Origin: a virus
Strand: one strand, 5' to 3'
Virus record (IMG/VR): IMGVR_UViG_3300027911_000053
Coordinates: 1 to 28,381 of that record
DNA length: 28,381 nt
Below the pieces are notes generated by a model. That model was not told the origin of the DNA. It ran no database searches and saw nothing but the letters and a program-made list of their open reading frames with translations. Positions within the stretch are counted from its first letter, which is position 1. Each line of letters opens with the position of its first letter. Positions 23,201-28,381 of this stretch are shown here, piece by piece. A program made the position numbers and the translations under genes.

Positions 23201-25024
23201 GGATACAGCCGCCTGAACACACGCACAGCCAAGATTACTCGCGGAGCAACCGAATACACGCCGGTTGCGAGTGGTGGCGGCGGACCAGGAGTCAATGATT
23301 ATTCTGGCGTGGCTTATTCTGACGATGGTCTGATGTGCGAGCAGTACGGCTTTGCGCCCGCTGTGACGGGCACGGTCTCAACGAACGCGACAACCGCAGT
23401 GACGTGGGTCAGCGGAGCGCAGTTCGATACTCTCAATCTTTGGGTAGGCCGGACAATTACAATCAACTCTGTAGCTTATCTGGTAGCAACGGAGAACTCG
23501 GCAACATCGTTGACTCTGAAGAGTGCGGCGGCAGGGACAGGAACCTTCTCCTATTCAATCAGCCCTCCCCCAGCGAGCGGCGTTTGTTCAACAAACATTC
23601 CGTTCACCGAATATTTCACCATCCACGATGGATCAAACGTTCTCGACAGTCAGTTCTCGGAAATCACCGAAACTGGCGGCGGATCAAACGGCCCTGGCCC
23701 GCTCATCGGCGGTCAAACTTACTCACCTCCTGGAGCCGTCGCAGCCTGTCTGCCAACGAACGTTAGCTACTATGGGCCGTATTCGGCTAGTTGGGGAACG
23801 TATCCAAATCATGCTGGCGTCTTTGATCCTACTCATCCTGCGAATATGTACGTGTGTCAGAATGTCTCTGGATGCTCAAGTGCTCCTCCGACTGGCTGGC
23901 TGGATCAAACCGTTACAGGTGGTCCGATCATGTGCTACAACTCGGTCTGGAACGTGGACAGTGGGCGTCTTAATGCCTGCTACATCCGTAATCCCATCGG
24001 CAACATCAATGCCGGACACTGCCCAGGCCACGAGATTCACGCCGTCTACAACTACGGCGACTCGAATGCCGTGAAGCACATCTACAATCAGCGCACGATT
24101 GATGGTTATACAAATCCGTGGCCGATTGTGCAGTTGGTCAACGTATCTCCGCAAGGCGATCAGCATGGAAGCGGACAAAACGATAGCCTGACGAACCCCG
24201 CGCCGATGCTGGGAATTGCCAACACGGATGTACCGACACAGACTTACGCGCTGGCCGACGCCCACGCACTGGGGACAGCGGCAGGATACACAGAATATGT
24301 CGGAGCGCAGACTTCCGGTTCCGGCATCTTCTATCGCTTCAACCATAACTTCTCGTCCGGTATCGAGAATGATTTTGCTGCCCAAAACAACCTCAGTCTA
24401 AGTTCTCAAGACGGTAAGTGGGCGATGGTTCCAACGGACATGATGGGGACGCGGGGATCGCGTTCGACGGGAACATGGCAAAACAATCACCACTATGTTT
24501 TAGGCACGTCACTCCAGCCGCTTAATCCGACGAACAACTCCGGCGCCTACGACTTTGTGGTGATGATCGATGGCACCAGTAATGCAAGTGCAGCCTCAGA
24601 GCCCAATTGGAATACCTGCACGCCAACCTGCACGGACGGTACAGTTACGTGGGAGCGCGCGGCCGGCTCCTGCAACACTTACAAATCCTCGTCTGTCTGG
24701 AATGGCACGGTCTATACGGGAGTGCAGCGGTTCGCACCCGCGCTCTCGTCCTTCGTCGGAGCAACGGTAAATCTCGGTGACACGGTGATGCCGGTCGGCG
24801 CGAATGATCTGTTCTTGGCGTGCGGGAGCTTCACGACAGGCACTCTAAGTTGCAACGGCGGGACACCCGGAACTCCAAGCGGTGCGGCTCCTGCTTGGCA
24901 GACGGTCTGTCCGAATTATGGCAACCTTTGCACTTACGCCAGTGGCGGCCCGACGTTTGTAAATATTGGGCAATCGGACTGCCGAGCGGATATTATGTTG
25001 GTAGATCTGCTGAGCGCACATTGA
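20186..25024 (+). CDS. Exported beta-helix spike protein with cysteine-rich C-terminal domains
   Basis: A 1612-residue protein from ATG 20186 (GAGG 9 nt upstream). Residues 1-17 are a signal peptide ending A-W-A|T. The N-terminal domain (about 20-550) is a right-handed beta-helix of the pectate-lyase type: the opening YISAAGSDSYDGTSKT, a G-D-S-Y-I-F turn, then rungs such as YVTIDNFEFVGV, NTVQNNYFHGW, FNTIQNNVFDG and SMSVYNNKVTNI. Phage tailspikes and bacterial polysaccharide lyases use this fold. The C-terminal 1000 residues are beta-rich, possibly a propeller-like domain with small inserts (for example YRFNHNFSSGIENDFAAQ and SLSSQDGKWAMV), plus three copies of a P-x-W...DG-x-V-T-W module. 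I count 46 cysteines, many close pairs. A role in binding or cleaving surface polysaccharide is inferred; no catalytic residues can be assigned. Confidence 0.82.
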   Translation: MKRLLMLLALCSIPAWATHTCTTCYISAAGSDSYDGTSKTHTSGSVGPWAHAPGMPNATGNAASQVPVVGDSYIFHGGDSWHYGNGALATSTGGTWAWSWGGSGGIYLGVDQTWFSGGSWARPILTGDNATSTSFVTSCTYDESSLGSFLRLNSGSNYVTIDNFEFVGVCWLTGGGPEYIYSASSANTHNTVQNNYFHGWTVDDATAQDNLYGYYGSGSRLASFNTIQNNVFDGSDSSSAGASSSHCHFAGYTAYPCYSGGGVYQEAYDIHGNVFRHLSNMGVTTNTATMHDNWFTDLQTTFQASGQHANCMNVETNIAGGSMSVYNNKVTNIASTQCFYLTVGNGGTLYFFNNVLWGNMNPPTGASPNNCIILGIADSGGSGTANIVNNTVSQAGGSGGGCKVQLSNDNSPYFRWNGVVNFQNNDLIGLSSPISNFYYLNPGSNPPCNISCTENDLGNELFRTEAAANAQNYLSTNDYSPGNGGGTYSTAGAGANLNPSCGIFGTALCSGTSDSVTEQSGSGGKIASYPAITVNARPTAWDTGAYQYIASSGGMRMSGNMVLKGSWSLTTNTGSSSLVYSARTDNCAVGTESGCGSTADASAMLFDLSPASLTYNHYLPFQTLAVTSSSYCPSTASGTFNTTATDPDFHSYLIMVTDPCTYNLNNTMNLQEPTDTNYFNLDSSFIEVLSNGGGPYFLYLNTALAHSGNCSPTNPCLSASNIGGGVSTSYTLSGIVGNGTTATATCATNCGALPVGYYVTITGNSQQNFDRIFTVTGVTGGPVTSFTFASTTNATGTGGSANYSFGCNVNCTNTQGGPNTTFSRVSGEPNVIYEVQNGVTVYKLTVCRNGFSDAVCSSTATDTFTRAIWANFADSVNGVLPTDYNSTWGGTFGVAADGSTTVTSAGGGSYQTINQQPGVAGCPSCAISSTDVFILPVNNNTQNMGYQASTGTISGTEPNWHSLCPNVTNTCTDGSVTWTNIGKLTGQGPGFDELHFGSPIANTARGYSRLNTRTAKITRGATEYTPVASGGGGPGVNDYSGVAYSDDGLMCEQYGFAPAVTGTVSTNATTAVTWVSGAQFDTLNLWVGRTITINSVAYLVATENSATSLTLKSAAAGTGTFSYSISPPPASGVCSTNIPFTEYFTIHDGSNVLDSQFSEITETGGGSNGPGPLIGGQTYSPPGAVAACLPTNVSYYGPYSASWGTYPNHAGVFDPTHPANMYVCQNVSGCSSAPPTGWLDQTVTGGPIMCYNSVWNVDSGRLNACYIRNPIGNINAGHCPGHEIHAVYNYGDSNAVKHIYNQRTIDGYTNPWPIVQLVNVSPQGDQHGSGQNDSLTNPAPMLGIANTDVPTQTYALADAHALGTAAGYTEYVGAQTSGSGIFYRFNHNFSSGIENDFAAQNNLSLSSQDGKWAMVPTDMMGTRGSRSTGTWQNNHHYVLGTSLQPLNPTNNSGAYDFVVMIDGTSNASAASEPNWNTCTPTCTDGTVTWERAAGSCNTYKSSSVWNGTVYTGVQRFAPALSSFVGATVNLGDTVMPVGANDLFLACGSFTTGTLSCNGGTPGTPSGAAPAWQTVCPNYGNLCTYASGGPTFVNIGQSDCRADIMLVDLLSAH
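23048..24974 (+). repeat. Three dispersed P-x-W / DG-x-V-T-W modules in the spike protein
   Basis: Copies at 23048-23134 (residues about 955-983, GTEPNWHSLC...CTDGSVTWTNIG), 24590-24667 (about 1469-1494, ASEPNWNTC...CTDGTVTWERA) and 24881-24974 (about 1566-1596, GAAPAWQTVC...GGPTFVNIG). This tryptophan-rich module is common in phage surface proteins and is thought to be carbohydrate-associated. The third copy is the most degenerate. Confidence 0.7.
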
Positions 25025-25051
25025 TTTTTGATCTGGCCGAGGTAGGAGAAG

Positions 25052-25234
25052 ATGAATCATGGAACGGTGGATACACTTCTTGGAGTGGGATCAATCGCGG
25101 CTATCCTTATTAGCACTTTTGGGGTCTACATTCTTACTCGTCGTGATAGTAGGCTGGATTCATTGGAGACGACAGACAAAAATCACGAGAGCCGAATTTC
25201 GTTCCTTGAAGGCCGGTCGCAGAGACGGAGGTAG
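25052..25234 (+). CDS. 60-aa membrane protein with coiled-coil tail
   Basis: ATG 25052 follows AGGAG (25044-25048) at a short 3-nt distance. The protein has one membrane segment (about residues 8-28, LLGVGSIAAILISTFGVYIL) and a charged, coiled-coil-like tail (RRDSRLDSLETTDKNHESRI). This layout is seen in small phage lysis accessory proteins of the XhlA or holin-associated kind. A second frame starting at ATG 25059 is open through the whole gene (179 aa) and is also hydrophobic at its start; I prefer the 60-aa reading because a separate start for the downstream gene exists right after its stop. It opens the lysis block. Confidence 0.6.
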   Translation: MNHGTVDTLLGVGSIAAILISTFGVYILTRRDSRLDSLETTDKNHESRISFLEGRSQRRR

Positions 25235-25235
25235 C

Positions 25236-25598
25236 GTGTTTTCCCCAAGTTTATGGATTATAGCGCCGTGCGTGATACTGACGCTGGTCATCTCCGCGTC
25301 TATTCCGGTTGAACACGCGGCGGTGCAAAACAACGTCCACACGATGGGAAGATTATATTTGCCGCACGTCGTTGAAGAACTGGACAATTTCACGTTTTAC
25401 ATGGAGCCTCCGGGTGATCCCGATCATAGAGTAAAAGACCGTTTCTGTGATAAATCAGGTCAGAAGCCGCTATTTGACGAAGGGCAAACGCTGAAGTGGA
25501 TGAAGTATCGAGTAGACGTACAAAATAACTGTCTCGAACTGTTGGGCGCGGATTGCGAGCGCACGGATGGAGATAGCGGGCCATGTACAAGGAGATGA
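25236..25598 (+). CDS. Membrane-anchored protein, 120 aa
   Basis: GTG 25236 lies one base after the stop of the 60-aa gene, with GGAGG 4 nt upstream. Residues 6-22 (LWIIAPCVILTLVISAS) form a signal anchor, leaving about 95 residues outside the membrane (VEELDNFTFYMEPPGDPDHR, WMKYRVDVQNNCLELLG) with five cysteines, one of them in the anchor. The same frame extends upstream to ATG 25059, which would add 59 residues and a second hydrophobic segment overlapping the 60-aa gene. Neither form matches a family I know. In this position an accessory lysis or envelope function is plausible. Confidence 0.6.
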   Translation: MFSPSLWIIAPCVILTLVISASIPVEHAAVQNNVHTMGRLYLPHVVEELDNFTFYMEPPGDPDHRVKDRFCDKSGQKPLFDEGQTLKWMKYRVDVQNNCLELLGADCERTDGDSGPCTRR

Positions 25599-25603
25599 AA
25601 ATC

Positions 25604-25795
25604 ATGCCACAAGATCACGAAGGAAAACCGATTACCACAGGCACGGAACTATACCTGCCTGTCAAAGTCGTAGCCATCGAAGCTGACGGCTCATTGAATT
25701 GCGTTACCGGATATTCCGGGAACCCAGTTAATGGGGTTGTTGGCTCTGACACGCATCACGGACAGCCTCCATCATGGCCAGCAATGCCAGCGTAG
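25604..25795 (+). CDS. Hypothetical protein, 63 aa
   Basis: Three in-frame ATGs exist (25583, 25595, 25604). AAGGAG at 25589-25594 sits 9 nt before 25604, which decides the start there, 5 nt after the preceding stop. The protein is small and soluble (GTELYLPVKVVAIEADGSLN), beta-like, with a His/Pro-rich end. The motif LYLPVKVVAIEADG-x-L resembles short beta-barrel proteins of phage virions, but no family is claimed. Confidence 0.65.
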   Translation: MPQDHEGKPITTGTELYLPVKVVAIEADGSLNCVTGYSGNPVNGVVGSDTHHGQPPSWPAMPA

Positions 25796-25824
25796 ACGGC
25801 GACTTTTTAATTAGGAGCCTATCA

Positions 25825-26055
25825 ATGAACGTGTGGGGGCCAGTAATTATCTCAATCGCGTGCGGCGTCGTCGCACACATGATGGTTGCTGCTTATTTTT
25901 ATGGGAGGCTAATCCGTACCGTGGAAATCAATACAAAGCGGATCGACCATCTTGAAGTCAAGGTAGATCAACACGACAAGTTCATTGCCGGTTTAACGGC
26001 GGTGGGGTGCCCCCATCCCGACTGTGTGTTTCACTACAAACCTACGGAGGATTGA
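25825..26055 (+). CDS. 76-aa membrane protein with coiled coil, lysis accessory-like
   Basis: ATG 25825 has AGGAG 7 nt upstream; the earlier ATG 25774 lies inside the previous gene and lacks a site. One membrane segment (about 5-27, GPVIISIACGVVAHMMVAAY) is followed by a coiled-coil helix (TVEINTKRIDHLEVKVDQHD) and a short end with C-P-H-x-D-C. It has the same layout as the 60-aa protein at 25052 and stands directly before the holin-like gene. Holin regulators and XhlA-type haemolysins are built this way, but the match is by architecture only. Confidence 0.7.
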   Translation: MNVWGPVIISIACGVVAHMMVAAYFYGRLIRTVEINTKRIDHLEVKVDQHDKFIAGLTAVGCPHPDCVFHYKPTED

Positions 26056-26057
26056 TT

Positions 26058-26288
26058 ATGTGGACTAAAATCGTAGCATGGTGGAATGGATTGAATCATG
26101 TTGTGCAGGCTGTGTTGATTCTGTTCGCAGGCACGGTCGTTGACAGCGTTTATAAGCAGTTGACCGTTCCCAATGCCTGCATGACGTGGGCGTGCTGGGG
26201 ACAGGATATTTCCGGGGGGCTACATGCCGGGATCTCGGCGGTGATTGCGCTCTATATCCAAAGTAGCCGGGGGCAAGCGAAGCCGTGA
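26058..26288 (+). CDS. Holin-like protein
   Basis: A 76-residue protein; GGAGG lies 7 nt before ATG 26058. It has two hydrophobic segments, about 15-32 (VVQAVLILFAGTVVDSVY) and 54-69 (GGLHAGISAVIALYIQ), with a basic C-terminus (SSRGQAKP). The size, the topology, the phrase H-A-G-I-S-A-V-I-A-L and the position immediately before the endolysin (TGATG overlap) fit a small phage holin, which permeabilises the inner membrane so that the endolysin can reach peptidoglycan. Holins are diverse and the call is by pattern and context. Confidence 0.65.
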   Translation: MWTKIVAWWNGLNHVVQAVLILFAGTVVDSVYKQLTVPNACMTWACWGQDISGGLHAGISAVIALYIQSSRGQAKP

Positions 26289-26797
26289 TGGACGCCATCA
26301 GTCAAACTCGATTGGCTCTGATCAATCCCCGTTTTTCGGACACAATTGAGCACCTTGCCGAACTGCTCGAAGCCGAAGGAATAGTGATCCGGGTAACGCA
26401 GGGATTACGAAGTTGGCAGCAACAAGCCGTGCTGTACGCTCAAGGCAGAACGCAGCCGGGAAATATCGTTACCAACGCCCCCCCGGGCCACAGTTGGCAC
26501 CAATTTGGACTGGCAGTAGACGTGGCTCCATTCGACGCTCAGGGTAGCCCAGATTGGAATTCCAACGATGCCCAATGGAAGCGTATTATTGGATTAGGAG
26601 AGAGTCTGGGGTTAGTTTCTGGCAGCACGTTCATTCACTGCCCAGACAACCCCCACTTTCAGATGACTGGCATTTTCCCAGAATCGCCGAACGATGAAGT
26701 ACGGCAAATCTTTCTCGGAGCGGGCATGTCAGAGGTTTGGAAAGAAGCTGGCCTCTTTGATACTGACTCCGATTCACCCGAAACACTTTCAACTTAG
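26288..26797 (+). CDS. Endolysin: M15-family peptidoglycan peptidase
   Basis: A 169-residue protein from ATG 26288, overlapping the holin TGA. It carries the M15 (LAS) signature: QGLRSWQQQAVLYAQGRTQP at about 38-57, then S69-x-H71-x2-G74-x-A76-x-D78 and D120-N-P-H123-F. The zinc ligands are H71, D78 and H123, and D120 matches the acid next to the final histidine in L-alanyl-D-glutamate peptidases such as those of Listeria phages. The enzyme cuts peptide cross-links or stems of the cell wall at lysis. It has no signal peptide and needs the holin for access. There is no cell-wall-binding domain; the C-terminal 40 residues are short and acidic, as in single-domain Gram-negative phage lysins. Confidence 0.9.
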   Translation: MDAISQTRLALINPRFSDTIEHLAELLEAEGIVIRVTQGLRSWQQQAVLYAQGRTQPGNIVTNAPPGHSWHQFGLAVDVAPFDAQGSPDWNSNDAQWKRIIGLGESLGLVSGSTFIHCPDNPHFQMTGIFPESPNDEVRQIFLGAGMSEVWKEAGLFDTDSDSPETLST

Positions 26798-26809
26798 AGA
26801 GGAAACAAC

Positions 26810-27346
26810 ATGAGAAAATCACTACTCGCAACCGTTTTGACTTGTGCTGTCCTGCTGCTGACCGCCTGCGCTATTCAATGGGCAACGATTATTGCCACCG
26901 CCGAAGCCATCTCGCAACTCGTCGTCGTCGCCGATCCTTCCGCCGCCAAAGTCGCCAAGATTTCCCAAATGGCCGTGACCGGTCTTCAGGTCATTGAGCA
27001 AACCTACAACGCGTACGAATCCGACAAGACTGGAACCGGCAAGCTCGCCGCGTTTGAGGCTGCTGTGCTGGCATTCCAGCAAAACCTACCCGCTGAGTTG
27101 GCCGCCGCGCAGATATCGAACCCGACCACAAAGGCCGCCGTCACCGCTGCCGTTAACATCGTGCTTGATTGGGTAGACGCATTAGCGGGACAGGTTCCGC
27201 AGTTATCCAAAAAGACGGCCGCCAACCGATCGCGCAGGGGCACCGGTGAGATACCGTCGAAACCGTTAATGAAGTCTCAAATCGTGGCCCGCTGGAAAAC
27301 GGAAGTGTGCCGCGGCGATTCCACGTGTGCGGCGCTGGTACACTAA
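26810..27346 (+). CDS. Predicted lipoprotein, Ala-rich helical
   Basis: A 178-residue protein; AGAGGA ends 6 nt before ATG 26810. Residues 1-20 form a lipoprotein leader with the lipobox L17-T-A-C20. The mature part is Ala-rich and helical (TAEAISQLVVVADPSAAKVA, LAAFEAAVLAFQQNLPAELA), ending in a basic segment with SRRGTGEIP. It should be anchored at the periplasmic side of the inner or outer membrane. Position after the endolysin would suit an outer-membrane spanin, but it lacks the short Pro-rich form typical of o-spanins; superinfection exclusion is another option. Confidence 0.75.
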   Translation: MRKSLLATVLTCAVLLLTACAIQWATIIATAEAISQLVVVADPSAAKVAKISQMAVTGLQVIEQTYNAYESDKTGTGKLAAFEAAVLAFQQNLPAELAAAQISNPTTKAAVTAAVNIVLDWVDALAGQVPQLSKKTAANRSRRGTGEIPSKPLMKSQIVARWKTEVCRGDSTCAALVH

Positions 27347-27347
27347 C

Positions 27348-27560
27348 GTGAAACAAACCGTTATATCAATCGCTCTACTGCTGTCCACGGTGCTCGCCAA
27401 CGCGGGCACCTTGGACAGTAAATCGCTGTATATCGGCATCGGCATCGGTGCCGGATCGTTCGTGACGCGGAACTACGTCGCGCTGCCTGTGACTCGCGCA
27501 ACCAAAAAAGCTGCCAAGAAAACCGCGCACACGGTTAAGAAGCTGATTGCGCCAAAGTGA
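27348..27560 (+). CDS. Exported or membrane mini-protein, 70 aa
   Basis: GTG 27348 begins one base after the lipoprotein stop; no strong ribosome site is seen, and the in-frame GTG at 27327 would only extend the leader. Residues 1-19 (MKQTVISIALLLSTVLANA) look like a cleavable leader with A-N-A|G. A second, glycine-rich hydrophobic stretch follows (YIGIGIGAGSF), then a lysine-rich amphipathic tail (RATKKAAKKTAHTVKKL). The tail could lie on a membrane or bind nucleic acid or lipid phosphates, as in pore-forming or antimicrobial peptides. Function is unknown. Confidence 0.65.
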   Translation: MKQTVISIALLLSTVLANAGTLDSKSLYIGIGIGAGSFVTRNYVALPVTRATKKAAKKTAHTVKKLIAPK

Positions 27561-27564
27561 TTCT

Positions 27565-28381
27565 ATGAACAGTAAACTCGGTCTGGTATTCGTACTGGTT
27601 TTGGCGATCACGCTACCCTGTCACGCCCAAGTCATCGACACCACGGCGAATCTTGGGGTCGCGAACGTGTTCACCCAGACGAACCAGTTTATTCTTGGCG
27701 TCGAGTTTGGCCCCGTCCTGTTTTCACAGCTCCCGTCCGAGATCGACGGAATCCAGATTTATTGCGCGGACTGTCACCAGACGAATCCGTGCTCGGCGGG
27801 CGGAACCGGCGCCATGGCTGCGGGTATCGATGGCGTGTGGTCGTGTACGAATGGTGGCACAGCGACTCCGGTGTACACGCTTCAGGTTGCAGGCACACCA
27901 TTGACGGCGGGAGACACGGTCAACTTTAACGCCAGTCTGCCGTCGGCACCGACAAACGGTTACAACGTCACGTTTGCTGCGTCGAAATCGGGATCGACCG
28001 ACAGCGTCAGTGCGGCGATAATCGGCGACGGCAACTCGGCGCACTGCTTTATCGGCACCGGAGCTTTTGCGACGTGTCCCGCGACGGGCGTAACCAGCAT
28101 TAGCGCCGGTACAGGAATCACGCTGACTCCGAATCCGATTGTTGGCACAGGCAGTGTGGCGATCACGAATACCGCAGTCACTCCCGGTAGCTACACAAGT
28201 GCCAATATCACCGTCAATCAGCAGGGCCAGATCACATCGGCAGCTAACGGAGGCTACACTCTACAGGTTGCTGGCGTATCGCTTACAGCAAACGACACGA
28301 TAAATTTCAACAATACGCTGCCGACAGCACCGTCGAATGGTCTGAACGTAGTCTTCGCTACGTCTCGATCAGGCACCACGG
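27565..28381 (+). CDS. Exported fibre-like protein, 3' end outside window
   Basis: The frame is open from ATG 27565 to the window end (272 codons visible). Residues 1-21 (MNSKLGLVFVLVLAITLPCH plus A21) form a signal peptide with C-H-A|Q cleavage. After an N-terminal region with C-x2-C (IYCADC) come fibre modules: a repeated unit YTLQVAG-x-x-L-T-A-x-D-T (104 and 231) and between them TSISAGTGITLTPNPIVGTG, then NITVNQQGQITSAANG, a wording found in many phage tail fibres. Receptor binding or host-surface decoration is inferred. It is a second, independent fibre gene with an export leader in this window. There is no visible ribosome site. Confidence 0.78.
   Translation, partial: MNSKLGLVFVLVLAITLPCHAQVIDTTANLGVANVFTQTNQFILGVEFGPVLFSQLPSEIDGIQIYCADCHQTNPCSAGGTGAMAAGIDGVWSCTNGGTATPVYTLQVAGTPLTAGDTVNFNASLPSAPTNGYNVTFAASKSGSTDSVSAAIIGDGNSAHCFIGTGAFATCPATGVTSISAGTGITLTPNPIVGTGSVAITNTAVTPGSYTSANITVNQQGQITSAANGGYTLQVAGVSLTANDTINFNNTLPTAPSNGLNVVFATSRSGTT
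27874..28381 (+). repeat. Tandem fibre repeat with 127-aa period, cut by the window end
   Basis: Copy 1 begins at 27874 and copy 2 at 28255. They share YTLQVAG, D-T-x-N-F-N, L-P-x-A-P-x-N-G, N-V-x-F-A and S-x-S-G-(S/T)-T. The second copy runs off the window. Confidence 0.75.

Noticed and set aside
1-28381. Search for CRISPR arrays, insertion sequences, integrase or attachment sites
   Set aside because: No regularly spaced direct repeats, transposase frames, terminal inverted repeats or tRNA fragments were seen; homing endonucleases are the only mobile genes supported.

Overview
The window is a stretch of a tailed double-stranded DNA bacteriophage or prophage genome (order inferred from gene content). 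It runs almost entirely on the + strand in the classical late-gene order: packaging, portal, scaffold, capsid, connector and minor virion proteins, fibres and spikes, lysis. No integrase, replication gene, tRNA, rRNA or CRISPR array is visible, so lytic phage and prophage cannot be told apart. No tape-measure protein, tail tube or sheath gene is present between the capsid and the fibres, which fits a short-tailed (podovirus-like) virion better than a long-tailed one. Strong AGGAG ribosome sites, an M15 endolysin, a lipobox lipoprotein and Sec-type leaders ending in A-W-A|Q/T or H-A|Q suggest a didermic (Gram-negative type) host. The style of the exported repeat proteins reminds me of Acidobacteriota, but that is a weak inference.

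Left part (1-7240): a 5'-truncated small-terminase-like gene overlaps the large terminase (TerL). A free-standing HNH homing endonuclease abuts TerL. A small zinc-ribbon protein and a 630-residue portal follow. Directly behind the portal, on the opposite strand, is a compact cassette of three overlapping genes: a 51-aa zinc ribbon, a 77-aa zinc-finger protein and a 165-aa HNH endonuclease. Its extended -10 promoter would start transcription exactly at the first ATG (leaderless), and a perfect 16-bp palindrome lies over the -35 position. Between this cassette and the next + strand gene (7240-7455) I see only the promoter and palindrome.

Capsid part (7456-14292): a 19-aa extremely basic peptide with a near-perfect Shine-Dalgarno site, two small proteins, a scaffold-like protein, and a broken LAGLIDADG homing endonuclease wedged between scaffold and major capsid protein. 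Two further small virion-type proteins follow, then two tandem intrinsic terminators. After these come a connector-like protein, an FmdB-type zinc ribbon and two more putative virion proteins.

Right part (14310-28381): this is the unusual section. Four long or fibre-type genes (1358, 501 and 1612 aa, plus one cut by the window edge) carry fibre modules, a beta-helix spike fold or cysteine-rich beta domains, and each begins with a convincing Sec signal peptide. A 70-aa protein and a lipoprotein from the same region also have export signals. Between them is a lysis block: several TM plus coiled-coil mini-proteins, a holin-like protein and an M15 L-alanyl-D-glutamate-type endopeptidase. The combination of phage fibre modules with export leaders and many cysteines suggests that these proteins leave the cytoplasm of the infected or lysogenic cell, which ordinary tail fibres do not do. 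I consider this the main candidate for an undescribed system.

Three homing endonuclease loci (two HNH, one decayed LAGLIDADG) lie within 6.5 kb at boundaries of essential virion genes, which shows repeated invasion of the packaging and head region.
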